18,531 nucleotides of DNA from Burkholderiales bacterium (lineage in GTDB: Bacteria; Pseudomonadota; Gammaproteobacteria; Burkholderiales; UBA11063): contig JAPJMP010000113.1 of NCBI GenBank assembly GCA_026461645.1, positions 1 through 18,531 of the forward strand. Reading direction: 5' to 3'. A model generated the notes under the pieces. The model ran no database searches. It worked only from the letters and a program-made list of their open reading frames with translations, and was not told where the DNA came from. Both the position numbers and the translations under genes were made by a program. Below, piece after piece: positions 1 to 8,196 of the stretch. Every line of letters begins with the position of its first letter. The first letter of the stretch is position 1.

Positions 1-90
1 TTATGGTTTTCTAGTCCATTAATTCAGTGGTCAACTTTAGTTAATTCAGTGGTCACCAAAAAAGTTAACTGGTTGGTCACTTTCGAGTTA
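1..90. mobile_element. Probable outer end of an IS21-like insertion sequence (partial)
   Basis: Three related units lie in a row at 21-38, 43-60 and 67-84, each carrying GGTCA in its middle. The first two share 15 identical bases (TTAATTCAGTGGTCA at 19-33 and 41-55). The third is diverged (AACTGGTTGGTCAC). Spacing is 22-24 bases. Multiple spaced copies of a GGTCA/TGACC motif are typical of IS21-family termini. No transposase is visible, so its gene would lie to the left of the window. The exact outer boundary and any target duplication cannot be defined from one end. It could instead be a solo IS end or a regulatory repeat cluster. Confidence 0.42.
19..84. repeat. Three spaced direct repeats around GGTCA
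   Basis: Copies begin at 21, 43 and 67. The first two match for 15 bases (19-33 and 41-55), and the third keeps the GGTCAC core at 75-80. The repeat is seen directly; its role as a transposase binding site is inferred from the resemblance to IS21-family ends. Confidence 0.7.
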
Positions 91-200
91 ATTACGCAGC
101 ATATGCTTATATAAATTTTAACTATGATACCGGTAAGAAAAGCGTGAGCTATAGTCATGGTATATCTTATGGTACTCAAACAATAGAAATTAATCAATAA
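87..200 (+). pseudogene. 3' remnant of an interrupted gene (C-terminal fragment)
   Basis: One plus-strand frame is open from 69 to the TAA at 198-200 and has no start codon of its own. The translated tail alternates polar and aromatic residues (for example NFNYDTGKKSVSYSHGIS, then YGTQTIEINQ), a pattern common in beta-strand-rich secreted or outer-membrane proteins. It begins exactly where the IS-like repeats end and is followed at once by a terminator-like hairpin. The simplest reading is that an insertion removed the rest of the gene. The family is not recognised, and a chance open stretch cannot be excluded at this length. Confidence 0.35.
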
Positions 201-201
201 A

Positions 202-248
202 CACAAAATAGACTATTATCTTGTTTATGGTTAGTAGTCTATTTTAAA
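202..248. terminator. Bidirectional terminator-like hairpin
   Basis: AAAATAGACTA at 205-215 and TAGTCTATTTT at 235-245 are perfect inverted repeats. Three more pairs, one of them a G-U wobble, extend the stem to about 14 base pairs with a 13-base loop. A- and T-rich flanks would give a U tract on either strand. It follows the stop of the truncated plus-strand gene at 200 and lies about 90 bases past the stop of the minus-strand operon ending with tilS. It can therefore serve both. Confidence 0.6.
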
Positions 249-334
249 ATTTGCTCCTGCCTTTGTAACCTTTTTAGTTTAACTATGTTATAAAAAATTT
301 ATAGTCAAAAAGTGATAAAGTCAATAAAGCTATT

Positions 335-1357
335 TTATGTTTCAATCCCAATATAGCCAGCATGTTTGCTTATCTTACAGTTATTATTAAGCAACAATGA
401 AGGGTGTTTGTCGCTAGCACAAGATTTAACTTGACGTAAAAATTCTATTTGCTGTTTAGAACTAGGTAGGGCTAAGTTATTGTATTTTAAGTAGTATGCC
501 AGTATATTTAGTTGCCTGAGTTGATTTAATTTAGTTAGTCTATTTACCTCAAGAATGATACAGCTTATAAAAGGTTTGCCAATACAGTTGTTTTGCTGTT
601 GCACCGAAGCAAAATCTTCAATAGTAATATTGTCACAAAAATTTAATATATTTTGTAATTGCAGTCCAAAGTTAGATATTTTAGTTACAATATTAGAATC
701 AAAACTGAGTAACTGTGGCAAAATATTTTGTCGCAGAAAGTTTCTTAAGAAAGTAGTATCTTGATTTGATTCATCCTCAATATGTTTTAAACCTTTAATT
801 TGTGCATACTGTTGTATTAGTGGTTTGGGTATATTTATTAACGGACGCAAGAAAATTTTATCTTGTTTGTAAGTAAGTAATTTCATGGCTGCAATATTAT
901 GTAGATCACTACCACGAAAAATTTGGCTCAAAATAGTTTCCACTTGATCATGCTGATGGTGGGCCAAAATGATGACCTCATCATCACATTTAAAAAATTC
1001 GTTGTATCTGATTAATCTTGCATTATTCTCTAAACTCTGACCGCCAGATCGACTAACCTTATGTTGTGCTACTGATAAATTAATATTTAATTGTTTACAC
1101 AATTCACTACAAAAATCTTGCCAGTGTTGAGCATTAGTTGAGATTCCATGGTTAATGTGTAGAGCTTTAAACTTGAGATTGGCAGCATTGGGCAAATATG
1201 GCTTAATTTGCTTTAATAAAAAAAGCAAAACTACTGAATCAATGCCGCCACTTAGTGCGATAGTATAAGAAAAATGGCCATCTAACTCTTGTGGCCATTG
1301 TTGTATAACAAGCTGTTCTAATTCTTCTAAATTAGCTTTCTTCATTAAATTTGCCAT
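335..1357 (-). CDS. tilS: tRNA(Ile)-lysidine synthase TilS, short form
   Basis: TilS attaches lysine to C34 of the CAU-anticodon isoleucine tRNA using ATP, changing its charging from Met to Ile and its decoding to AUA. The PP-loop ATPase motif SGGIDS is at residues 36-41, with the usual following features INHG and [10 protein letters not shown]. The middle TilS-specific region is recognisable near [13 protein letters not shown]. The protein has 340 residues against 432 in E. coli and stops soon after that region, so the C-terminal TilS domain seems absent. No continuation is visible downstream in another frame. The ATG lies 26 bases inside the end of accA, which suggests translational coupling; a second in-frame ATG four codons later is possible. 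It is the last gene of the hpt-to-tilS operon. Confidence 0.93.
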   Translation of the reverse strand: MANLMKKANLEELEQLVIQQWPQELDGHFSYTIALSGGIDSVVLLFLLKQIKPYLPNAANLKFKALHINHGISTNAQHWQDFCSELCKQLNINLSVAQHKVSRSGGQSLENNARLIRYNEFFKCDDEVIILAHHQHDQVETILSQIFRGSDLHNIAAMKLLTYKQDKIFLRPLINIPKPLIQQYAQIKGLKHIEDESNQDTTFLRNFLRQNILPQLLSFDSNIVTKISNFGLQLQNILNFCDNITIEDFASVQQQNNCIGKPFISCIILEVNRLTKLNQLRQLNILAYYLKYNNLALPSSKQQIEFLRQVKSCASDKHPSLLLNNNCKISKHAGYIGIET

Positions 1358-2291
1358 AACTCATAATCCGTTCAAATCTTCTACTGAGAAGTTTATCTTC
1401 GGGAAGATCTTGCAGTTTTTTTAATGAATTTTTAATACTAAGTTTCATTTTATTCATCATCTCATCATGTGCAACATGAGCACCACCAAGTGGCTCTGTA
1501 ATAATTGAATCAATTAGTCCAAGCGACTTTAATTTATGCGCAGTAATCCCTAAAATGGCGGCGGCATCCGCTGCTTTAGCAGCATTTTTCCATAAAATAG
1601 AGGCACAACCTTCTGGAGAAATTACTGAATAAATAGAATATTCAAGCATATTAACAATATCACCTACTGCAATAGCCAAGGCGCCACCAGAACCACCTTC
1701 GCCAATAATATTTACAATAATCTGTGTTTTTAGGCAGGTCATATCATATAAATTTTTACCTATAGCCTCCGACTGATTACGCTCTTCAGCTCCTATACCG
1801 GGATAGGCCCCAGGAGTATCAACAAAGGTAATAATTGGCAATTGAAATTTCTCTGCTAAATGCATTAATCTTAAAGCTTTACGATACCCCTCAGGGCGAG
1901 GCATACCAAAATTACGAATTAAATTTTCTTTAGTGTCACTTCCCTTTTGATGGCCAATTAGCATAACAGAAGTATTACCAAACTTAGCCATACCACCAAT
2001 TATTGATTTATCATCTGCAAAGTGTCGATCGCCATGAAACTCAATAAAATCGGTAAAAATCCCATTAATATAATCAAGAGTTCTTGGCCGGTTAGAATGA
2101 CGTGCAACCTGAGCGATTTCCCATGGCGTTAATTCAGTATATATTTTTTCTGTTAATTCAGTTAGTTTTTGCTGTAATTGCAATATTTCAGCATTAATAT
2201 CAACTTCACCGTCGTTATGCACATGTTGCAGTTCATCAATTTTCTTACTTAAATCTGCAATTGGTTTTTCAAACTCTAAAAATTGTCTCAT
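1332..2291 (-). CDS. accA: Acetyl-CoA carboxylase carboxyltransferase, alpha subunit
   Basis: AccA pairs with AccD to move the carboxyl group from biotinylated AccB to acetyl-CoA, giving malonyl-CoA for fatty acid synthesis. At 319 residues it equals the E. coli length. It starts with the characteristic [11 protein letters not shown] opening and coiled N-terminal region. The crotonase-fold core follows, including [33 protein letters not shown] and the oxyanion-forming [11 protein letters not shown]. It is the fourth of five genes in the minus-strand operon, 17 bases after the DUF4124 gene and overlapping tilS by 26 bases. accA close to tilS is a familiar gammaproteobacterial order. No sign of damage. 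Confidence 0.98.
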   Translation of the reverse strand: MRQFLEFEKPIADLSKKIDELQHVHNDGEVDINAEILQLQQKLTELTEKIYTELTPWEIAQVARHSNRPRTLDYINGIFTDFIEFHGDRHFADDKSIIGGMAKFGNTSVMLIGHQKGSDTKENLIRNFGMPRPEGYRKALRLMHLAEKFQLPIITFVDTPGAYPGIGAEERNQSEAIGKNLYDMTCLKTQIIVNIIGEGGSGGALAIAVGDIVNMLEYSIYSVISPEGCASILWKNAAKAADAAAILGITAHKLKSLGLIDSIITEPLGGAHVAHDEMMNKMKLSIKNSLKKLQDLPEDKLLSRRFERIMSYGKFNEES

Positions 2292-2308
2292 TATTCACCT
2301 ATAAAAAT

Positions 2309-2635
2309 TTATTGTTGGCTAGAGCCAAGTTGTTTTTTTAATATATTGATATTCTTTTGATGAACAGTTAAAGCATCATTCAAAACCTTTTGTCTGGCTT
2401 GCTGTTGAGCTCCACTGGTTTGTTGGTTTTGCTTAATTAATAATTTAGTATTATTTAAAGCCGCACTTTCTCTTGCCAATTCGTTTTGCAAAATTTGTGT
2501 CCGTTTATCTTGTCCAGCAACTTGTGGTTTATTGCTAATAAACACATGACCGAAACTATCAACATACTCATAAATTGGGTCAGCTGCAGCATTAGTTAAA
2601 GCAGCAATCAATATAATAATGGTTATTTTCATCAT
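2309..2635 (-). CDS. Small secreted DUF4124-type protein
   Basis: This is a 108-residue protein with a short cleavable signal peptide; the hydrophobic run ITIIILIAALTNAAA suggests cleavage near residue 18. The segment YEYVDSFGHVFISNKP (about 22-37) matches the DUF4124 pattern, in which an aromatic 'Y.y.D..G.v.fsn.p' motif follows the signal peptide. The rest, about residues 42-108, is rich in Q, A, K, N and L and looks like a helical or coiled-coil tail. The family has no established biochemical function; the product is predicted periplasmic. Two ATGs lie side by side at the start, only 3 bases after the ampE-like stop, so it is co-translated with its neighbours. Confidence 0.8.
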   Translation of the reverse strand: MMKITIIILIAALTNAAADPIYEYVDSFGHVFISNKPQVAGQDKRTQILQNELARESAALNNTKLLIKQNQQTSGAQQQARQKVLNDALTVHQKNINILKKQLGSSQQ

Positions 2636-2638
2636 AAT

Positions 2639-3469
2639 TTAAAACATTTTTGCAATAGCGAGAAACATAATTAATACAATAAAAAATATTCCAGCACGAT
2701 ATAAGGTGGCAACTATGTAGGCTGTAATTTCAGGAGTGTAGCGCTGCGAACTAAAACTTGAAGCTTCAATTTCCTGATCATATTTAAAGTTTTCATGAAT
2801 CTTAAAGCGTTCTTTATTTATTGCCACTAAAACTAATTCATTTAGCATGTTTTCCAGAAAAAAGAAACTTTTATGAAACTGTGCTTTTTTATCAAGAATA
2901 AAATACATTGACTCTTCAAAATGACTGGCTAGAGCAATAAAAACAAACAAAACAATATATGGAATAATATTGATATAAAATAGCATTTTATCCACAACTA
3001 CATTGTAAATTTCTAGATCAACATTTTTGGATTTTAAAAGAACGCTTAACTGCATAATAACTAAATAGCAGATTGACCCAATGGCACCAGGAAGCACTAT
3101 ATACCAAAATAATGGGGCAAAAAATTTATTGGCATAAGTGCTAACAAAAGAACGGTCTGAAGCAGAGTTAGCATTTTTCGCTTCCTCTTTCCAAGTTAAA
3201 ATGTGGACACTTAATATAAACAAAAACAAATTAACTAAAAAATTTAAAATATGGCTTTTTATTAAAAGAAACTTTAGTGCTACTAATAAAAGTATTATAG
3301 GCACTGATACATATAGGTACATTAATCTTAATTGTCTTTGGTTTCTAATCGGAATAGCAGTAAAGAAATTAATATATCTTTGCATTAATGAGGCAAATTT
3401 ATTTCTTAATCCAAGCACTGCTTTTAATTGTTCCAAGATAACAGTAATTAGAATGGAAAGAATTAACAT
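2639..3469 (-). CDS. AmpE/CobD-like integral membrane protein
   Basis: 276 residues with hydrophobic segments at about 2-20, 52-70, 74-91, 117-142, 162-184 and 251-273. The segment FFAPLFWYIVLPGAIG (116-131) resembles, from memory, the YLAPLFWLIVGG region of E. coli AmpE. The following 'D.ml.yin.iPy' segment, the N-terminal 'ILEQL' (compare 'IFERL') and the similar length also fit. AmpE is an inner-membrane protein linked to beta-lactamase induction and cell-wall sensing, but its reaction is unknown, and the fold is shared with cobalamin CbiB/CobD. The start is supported by AAGGA seven bases upstream. No ampD is adjacent. It sits 12 bases after hpt. I assign the family with moderate confidence and no gene symbol. 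Confidence 0.62.
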   Translation of the reverse strand: MLILSILITVILEQLKAVLGLRNKFASLMQRYINFFTAIPIRNQRQLRLMYLYVSVPIILLLVALKFLLIKSHILNFLVNLFLFILSVHILTWKEEAKNANSASDRSFVSTYANKFFAPLFWYIVLPGAIGSICYLVIMQLSVLLKSKNVDLEIYNVVVDKMLFYINIIPYIVLFVFIALASHFEESMYFILDKKAQFHKSFFFLENMLNELVLVAINKERFKIHENFKYDQEIEASSFSSQRYTPEITAYIVATLYRAGIFFIVLIMFLAIAKMF

Positions 3470-3481
3470 AATAATTTTCCT

Positions 3482-4036
3482 TTAGCTATTATAGATATAA
3501 ACTTCGGATAAATTGCGAAATAACCCATAAATATCCATGCCATAACCAAATAAAAATTTATTTGGTGCTTCAAATCCAATAAAATCAGAAGTAATTGGTT
3601 TTTCTTTATCTATTTTTTTATCAATCAAAACTACCAATTTGCAAGATTTAGCACCAACATTCTTAACAAAACGACTAACCTCTGCCAAAGTGTGCCCTTC
3701 ATCTAAAATGTCATCTATAATATAAACATTTTTATCTTTAATTGTTTCTATTTTAGGCTGGCGAAACCAGGTAATATGGTTTGAACCAAAAGTTTCATCA
3801 CCGTATCTAGAACAGTGAATATAATCACAAATAATAGGAAATTTAAAATGTTGTAATAAATTTGCTGCAAAGAACATGCCACCATTCATAACGGTTAAGA
3901 ATACAGGCACTTCATCAGTTATTTCGTGATTTATTGCGGTGGCAATTTTTTTTACTGTATTATTTATTTCATCAGCAGTAAAGAGGACTGTTGATTCTTC
4001 TAAAATAGCATGTCCACGTGCAAATTCAAACTCCAT
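3482..4036 (-). CDS. hpt: Hypoxanthine(-guanine) phosphoribosyltransferase
   Basis: A type I phosphoribosyltransferase of 184 residues for purine salvage: hypoxanthine or guanine plus PRPP gives IMP or GMP. The PRPP-binding motif VYIIDDILDEGHTL is at 104-117. The flexible catalytic loop with SRYGD is at 76-80, the early MNGGMFF motif at 50-56, and a purine-contacting region near the end contains FLFGYGMD. It is the first gene of the minus-strand operon hpt, ampE-like, DUF4124, accA, tilS, and is divergent from gpmI. A TAAGG ribosome binding site lies about 10 bases before the ATG. Whether it prefers hypoxanthine, guanine or xanthine cannot be told from sequence alone. Confidence 0.93.
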   Translation of the reverse strand: MEFEFARGHAILEESTVLFTADEINNTVKKIATAINHEITDEVPVFLTVMNGGMFFAANLLQHFKFPIICDYIHCSRYGDETFGSNHITWFRQPKIETIKDKNVYIIDDILDEGHTLAEVSRFVKNVGAKSCKLVVLIDKKIDKEKPITSDFIGFEAPNKFLFGYGMDIYGLFRNLSEVYIYNS

Positions 4037-4213
4037 ATTTTTCGCCTTACAATTATAACTATTTAAAGAAAGCAGTATAAAAAATGTTATACTTATATAT
4101 TATACAATTAGATGTAGATAATGTAGTATTAAACTCTATTTTACCAAGAATGCAGAGTTTGGCGCAAAATTATTTATTGATTTAAGCCACTGTGGAGAAA
4201 GCGAGATATCAAA
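4037..4213. promoter_or_regulatory. Divergent hpt / gpmI control region with two inverted repeats
   Basis: AGTATAA (4074-4080) and TTATACT (4087-4093) form a perfect 7-base inverted repeat with a 6-base centre. Its arms contain TATACT on the minus strand (4074-4079) and TATACT on the plus strand (4088-4093). The plus-strand copy is preceded by TGT, giving an extended -10 (4085-4093). A further TATAAT lies on the minus strand at 4052-4057. Recognisable -35 boxes are poor. A second 7-base inverted repeat, AAACTCT (4131-4137) and AGAGTTT (4154-4160), lies in the presumed gpmI leader. Function is inferred; either repeat could be an operator or a leader hairpin. Confidence 0.45.
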
Positions 4214-5740
4214 ATGGCATTAAAGAAGAAAATTTTATTAATAATTTTAGATGGTTTTGGTTTAAGTGATGCACAAAATTTTAATGCTATTAAAAATGCC
4301 AATATGCCAAATTGGCAATATTTAACTGAGCATTATGCTTTTGGTAAAATTGATGCTTCAAGTCAAGCAGTTGGGTTACCAGCAGGACAATTCGGCAACT
4401 CAGAGGTTGGGCATTTAAATATTGGGGCAGGTAGAGTAGTACTTCAAGATATAACGCGAATTGACAATTCAATTGCCGATGGTAGTTTTTTTAGCAATGC
4501 TGTCATTTTAAAGAATCTAGCTGCCACTACAACTAAAACTGCGCATATCATGGGTTTACTATCAGATGGTGGAGTGCATAGTCATATTGAGCATATTCTG
4601 GCCTTACTTACCTTGGCACAGCAGCAGCAAAATATCATGCAGATATATGTTCATGTTTTTTTAGATGGTAGAGATACATCTCCACAAAGTGCGGCAAAGT
4701 ATTTGCATATTCTAGAGCAATTTATAGCGCAAAATCATAAAATTAGAATTGCTACAATTAGCGGTAGATTTTATGCGATGGATCGAGACAATCGTTTTGA
4801 CAGAATATTATTGGCATATAATGCGATTATGTTGGCTAAATCAGATTATCAGGCTAATAATTATAAAGAAGTGTTAACTAAAGAGTACAGCCAAAATATT
4901 TTTGATGAATTTATTCACCCTCATGTTATCGCCGGATATACTGGAGTAAAAAGTGGGGATAGCATGATTTTTGCTAACTTTAGATCCGATCGTGCGCTAC
5001 AATTAACGGATGCCATCGTTAATCCTGAGTACTCTCATTTTGAGCGCAGTAGGGTACAATTGGCTAGTTTTATTACTATGACCACGTACGATAAAAGATT
5101 TAATTTAGATGTTGCCTTTGCGCAAAATTTAGTTCCTAATAATTTAGGTGAATTTCTGGCTAGTTTGCATTATAAACAGTTACGCATAGCTGAAACGGAA
5201 AAATATCCACATGTAACTTATTTTTTTAATGGCGGGAATAAGGACCCATATAAAGGGGAAACTAGAATTTTAATTCCTTCGCCACGCAATGTTGCAACTT
5301 ATGATCAACAGCCAGAAATGAGTTTGCCGCAGGTAACTGCTGAGCTAATTACAGCAATTACTAGTAATGAGTATGACTTTATTATTACTAATTTTGCTAA
5401 TGGTGATATGGTTGGACACACTGGTGATTATGGCGCAGCAATCAAAGCGGTTGAGGCTTTGGATTTAGCTATAGGTAAAGTAATTACAGCGATGCAAGAA
5501 AATAATGGTGAGGTGTTGATAATTGCCGATCATGGTAATTGCGAAGAAATGTATGATTTCAAAGCACAACAACCACATACTCAACATACAACCAACCTAG
5601 TGCCATTCTTATATATTGGACGAAAAGCTAAAATTAAAGCCAATGGAGCATTGAAAGATGTAGCTCCATCGTTGCTAGGACTTAATGAGATTGTCCCACC
5701 ACCTGAAATGACTGGCAATAATTTGATTGAATTTATTTAA
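4214..5740 (+). CDS. gpmI: 2,3-bisphosphoglycerate-independent phosphoglycerate mutase
   Basis: This is the cofactor-independent, Mn-dependent mutase that interconverts 3- and 2-phosphoglycerate in glycolysis and gluconeogenesis. At 508 residues it is close to the E. coli enzyme (514). The first metal site includes D13 in ILDGFG. The phosphorylated serine is S63 in GNSEVGHLNIGAG. The substrate-binding segment FLDGRDTSP and the later metal ligands in DHGNCEEM and HTQHTTNLVP are all present. It begins a plus-strand run with envC only 10 bases after its stop, a common gammaproteobacterial pairing. Its ribosome binding site is weak (GAGA about 9 bases before the ATG). Confidence 0.98.
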   Translation: MALKKKILLIILDGFGLSDAQNFNAIKNANMPNWQYLTEHYAFGKIDASSQAVGLPAGQFGNSEVGHLNIGAGRVVLQDITRIDNSIADGSFFSNAVILKNLAATTTKTAHIMGLLSDGGVHSHIEHILALLTLAQQQQNIMQIYVHVFLDGRDTSPQSAAKYLHILEQFIAQNHKIRIATISGRFYAMDRDNRFDRILLAYNAIMLAKSDYQANNYKEVLTKEYSQNIFDEFIHPHVIAGYTGVKSGDSMIFANFRSDRALQLTDAIVNPEYSHFERSRVQLASFITMTTYDKRFNLDVAFAQNLVPNNLGEFLASLHYKQLRIAETEKYPHVTYFFNGGNKDPYKGETRILIPSPRNVATYDQQPEMSLPQVTAELITAITSNEYDFIITNFANGDMVGHTGDYGAAIKAVEALDLAIGKVITAMQENNGEVLIIADHGNCEEMYDFKAQQPHTQHTTNLVPFLYIGRKAKIKANGALKDVAPSLLGLNEIVPPPEMTGNNLIEFI

Positions 5741-5750
5741 GGGGCTTGTG

Positions 5751-6893
5751 ATGTCAATTAGAGATAAGTTAGTGCTAATTTTAATTGCATTTTGTACTAA
5801 TGTGCTGGCTATATCAACAACAGATATTAATCAAAACATGAATAGCTTGATGAATAAGGTGCAGCAACTTAATGCAGATTTAACTAGTTTAAATAATAAA
5901 AAACGTAATTTAGATAATGCGATTAATGATTCAGTAATTGCGATTAATCAATCAAATAAATTATTAAATACGATAAAAATGCAACGGCAAATTGATGTTG
6001 AACAATTAGAGCAAATTAATGCTTTAATTCCGACCATTGAAAGCACCTTAAATGCTACTAAGAAGAATATTGAATCAACAGCAATTATAATTTATCAGCA
6101 AATGATAATTTTGCAAAATCAATCAAAATCTATTGTTAGTACAGATGAGAATAGCACTATTAAACGTAAGCAAGCCTATTTAAATCGGTTATTAGTTATT
6201 GAGCAAGGTAAATATCAAATTTTGCAAGCTAAATTAGATCAATTAATTGATATCAACCAAAGATTACAAGTTGAAGTTAATAATTTAAATGCTCGACTAA
6301 TTGTAACTGCTGAAAAACAAAAGCAATTTGAGTCAAGTAAAGCCATCAATCAACAGCAAGTTGATCAGTTACAAAATAAAATTGTTAGCAAACAGCAGAA
6401 ATTTCAGCAATTATTGCAGCAGCGCGCAGCCTTAAATAAACTATTAATTACTTTAAGTAATAATGCAGACAATCTGCCACATATTATTAATGAAAGTTAT
6501 AGAAATGGTCAAAAAAATAAATTTTTTAGCCAACAATTAGCTAAACCCATAAATAGCAAACCAGCACTTACGTATGGAGCTGGATTTAATGGCACAATAA
6601 TTAAAGGTGTATTATATAAAGTTGATAAATATCCAGTTTTTGCTATAGCCGCAGGTGTAGTTAAGTATGCTGGAACCTTACAAGGATTTGGTAAAGTAAT
6701 TATTATTAGTCATAATAATGATTATATGTCAGTTTATAGTGGTGTCATTCCAAGTGTAAGTAAGAATCAAAAAGTTACTTTAGGTGAAATAATTGCTAAT
6801 TCAGGTACTGAGGCTAATCAACCAATGGGTGGAGTATATTTTGAATTGAGGCACCTTGGAACTGTTGTTAATCCTAATGCTTTAACCGATTAA
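5751..6893 (+). CDS. envC: EnvC-type murein hydrolase activator (degenerate M23/LytM)
   Basis: A 380-residue periplasmic protein. The ATG at 5751 is chosen because AAGGGG precedes it and a clean signal peptide follows (hydrophobic core LVLILIAFCTNVLA, cleavage near residue 20). A longer frame using an upstream TTG lacks both. Residues about 25-250 are Q/N/K-rich coiled coil, and the last ~100 residues form a LytM/M23 domain. The zinc ligands of active M23 enzymes are missing: the first motif reads KGVLYKVD with no histidine, and the last reads YFELRH rather than HxH. This is the EnvC signature, in which the protein activates the amidases AmiA/AmiB at the septum instead of cutting murein. It sits 10 bases after gpmI. 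Confidence 0.9.
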   Translation: MSIRDKLVLILIAFCTNVLAISTTDINQNMNSLMNKVQQLNADLTSLNNKKRNLDNAINDSVIAINQSNKLLNTIKMQRQIDVEQLEQINALIPTIESTLNATKKNIESTAIIIYQQMIILQNQSKSIVSTDENSTIKRKQAYLNRLLVIEQGKYQILQAKLDQLIDINQRLQVEVNNLNARLIVTAEKQKQFESSKAINQQQVDQLQNKIVSKQQKFQQLLQQRAALNKLLITLSNNADNLPHIINESYRNGQKNKFFSQQLAKPINSKPALTYGAGFNGTIIKGVLYKVDKYPVFAIAAGVVKYAGTLQGFGKVIIISHNNDYMSVYSGVIPSVSKNQKVTLGEIIANSGTEANQPMGGVYFELRHLGTVVNPNALTD

Positions 6894-6902
6894 ACCTAAA
6901 TT

Positions 6903-8144
6903 ATGCAAAATTTATTTAATCGAGCAATTAGTTCAGGATTTATTCAGGTTTTTGTAGCCAATATTGTATCGCAATTAGTTGCTTTTAGTGGTTCGATTAT
7001 TTATGTAAGATTAATGGGGCAGCAACAATTTGGAATCTATGCATTTAGTTACACTATTATTTCATTCTTTTTGTTAGTAAATGGTTTTGGTGCAGCCAGT
7101 GGCATATTGCAGTTTGTAAGTAAGGCTCAAAATACCGAAATTGAATTAGCTTATTTGAAATATGCGCTTAAGTTAGGAATGATTTTTAATTGTGGCTTAA
7201 GTTTAGGGATTTTTGTTTATGCCTATTTCATTGCGGTGCCAATTCCTAATGCCAAAATTATTTTATGTTCAATGGCTTTTTTCCCAATAGGGCGTTTGTA
7301 TATTGATGTTTTTTTAGCATATTTTCGAGCAACACAGCAAAATAACTTATTAGCTAAATTTGCAATTAGTGTAAATTTAATTTTATTACTGTGTAATATT
7401 GTTGGAATTATTTTACATGGTTTAGTTGGTTTTGTTATTGCAACTTATGTTGCATATGCCATAATTTTAATTTTGTCAATGCTGTTGTATAAACTACCTA
7501 ATGTCTTTACGCTTAAAACTCCAGTAATTAATTATAAACAATTTTTTAATTATTCAATATATGTAACTATAGGGAATGCTTTTGCGCAATTAATTTTTTT
7601 GCTGGATATAATTATTTTAGGTTATATCATGAAGGATGCAATTAAAGTTGCTGAATATAAGGTGGCGACTGTTATTCCCTTTGCAATCAACTTTATCCCT
7701 GGAGTTGTTAGTACTTTCTTTTATCCTTTTTTTGCTAAAAATTCACATAATATCATATATGTTAAGCAGCTAAAAATCAAACTGCAAAAAGCAATGTTTA
7801 TCTTTAGTTTTACTGTCAGTATGTTATTAATAATTTTAGCTAAACCAATTATTTTAATAATCTTTGGTCATGAATATCAAGCAAGTATTATTCCATTTCA
7901 AATTCTAGCTTTTGGTTTTTGGATATTAGCAACGTTTAGAAATATTAACGGCAATATCTTAGCTAGTTTAGGTAAAGCTAAAATTTCAATGCTATTTAAT
8001 TTAGGTGTTTTTTGTTTTAACTTAATTTTTACCTGCGTATTAGTTAAATCATATGGTATAATAGGGGCTGCAGTTGGGGTGATTTTGGTGTATACTATTT
8101 CGAGTATTTTATCGTCTATGTTATTAAAACAATGTTTAACATAG
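6903..8144 (+). CDS. Wzx/MATE-superfamily polysaccharide (lipid-linked oligosaccharide) flippase
   Basis: A 413-residue polytopic membrane protein with about 12 hydrophobic helices spread evenly, as in the MVF/MATE superfamily. The opening pattern is typical of Wzx and PST flippases: a first helix near VFVANIVSQLVAFSGSIIYV, then RLMGQQQFGIYAF. A second 'FGHEYQASIIPFQILAFGF' region near residues 320-338 mirrors the family's mid-C-terminal signature. Such proteins move undecaprenyl-linked sugars or teichoic/enterobacterial antigen precursors outward across the inner membrane. The substrate cannot be predicted because no glycosyltransferases surround it. It starts 9 bases after envC and is probably co-transcribed with gpmI-envC. 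Confidence 0.85.
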   Translation: MQNLFNRAISSGFIQVFVANIVSQLVAFSGSIIYVRLMGQQQFGIYAFSYTIISFFLLVNGFGAASGILQFVSKAQNTEIELAYLKYALKLGMIFNCGLSLGIFVYAYFIAVPIPNAKIILCSMAFFPIGRLYIDVFLAYFRATQQNNLLAKFAISVNLILLLCNIVGIILHGLVGFVIATYVAYAIILILSMLLYKLPNVFTLKTPVINYKQFFNYSIYVTIGNAFAQLIFLLDIIILGYIMKDAIKVAEYKVATVIPFAINFIPGVVSTFFYPFFAKNSHNIIYVKQLKIKLQKAMFIFSFTVSMLLIILAKPIILIIFGHEYQASIIPFQILAFGFWILATFRNINGNILASLGKAKISMLFNLGVFCFNLIFTCVLVKSYGIIGAAVGVILVYTISSILSSMLLKQCLT

Positions 8145-8196
8145 TGATAGACAAAAGTAATAGGTAAATTAAACTTTATACATAAGGATTGAATAA

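Noticed and set aside
19..84. CRISPR array
   Set aside because: Only three diverged units with 22-24 base periodicity and no proper spacers; they fit IS-end repeats.
555..764. Plus-strand frame of 69 codons inside tilS
   Set aside because: Antisense shadow of a well-supported TilS; no ribosome binding site and no family features.
3138..3485. Plus-strand frame of 115 codons over the AmpE-like gene
   Set aside because: It is antisense to a membrane protein with a good ribosome binding site, operon spacing and family resemblance. The antisense product is low-complexity and lacks any recognisable domain.
5727..5750. Upstream TTG start for envC
   Set aside because: The ATG at 5751 is preceded by AAGGGG and followed directly by a clean signal peptide; the extension lies inside gpmI and its stop.
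5751..6893. Active M23 endopeptidase
   Set aside because: The zinc-binding histidines of active LytM domains are missing, so the activator role of EnvC fits better.
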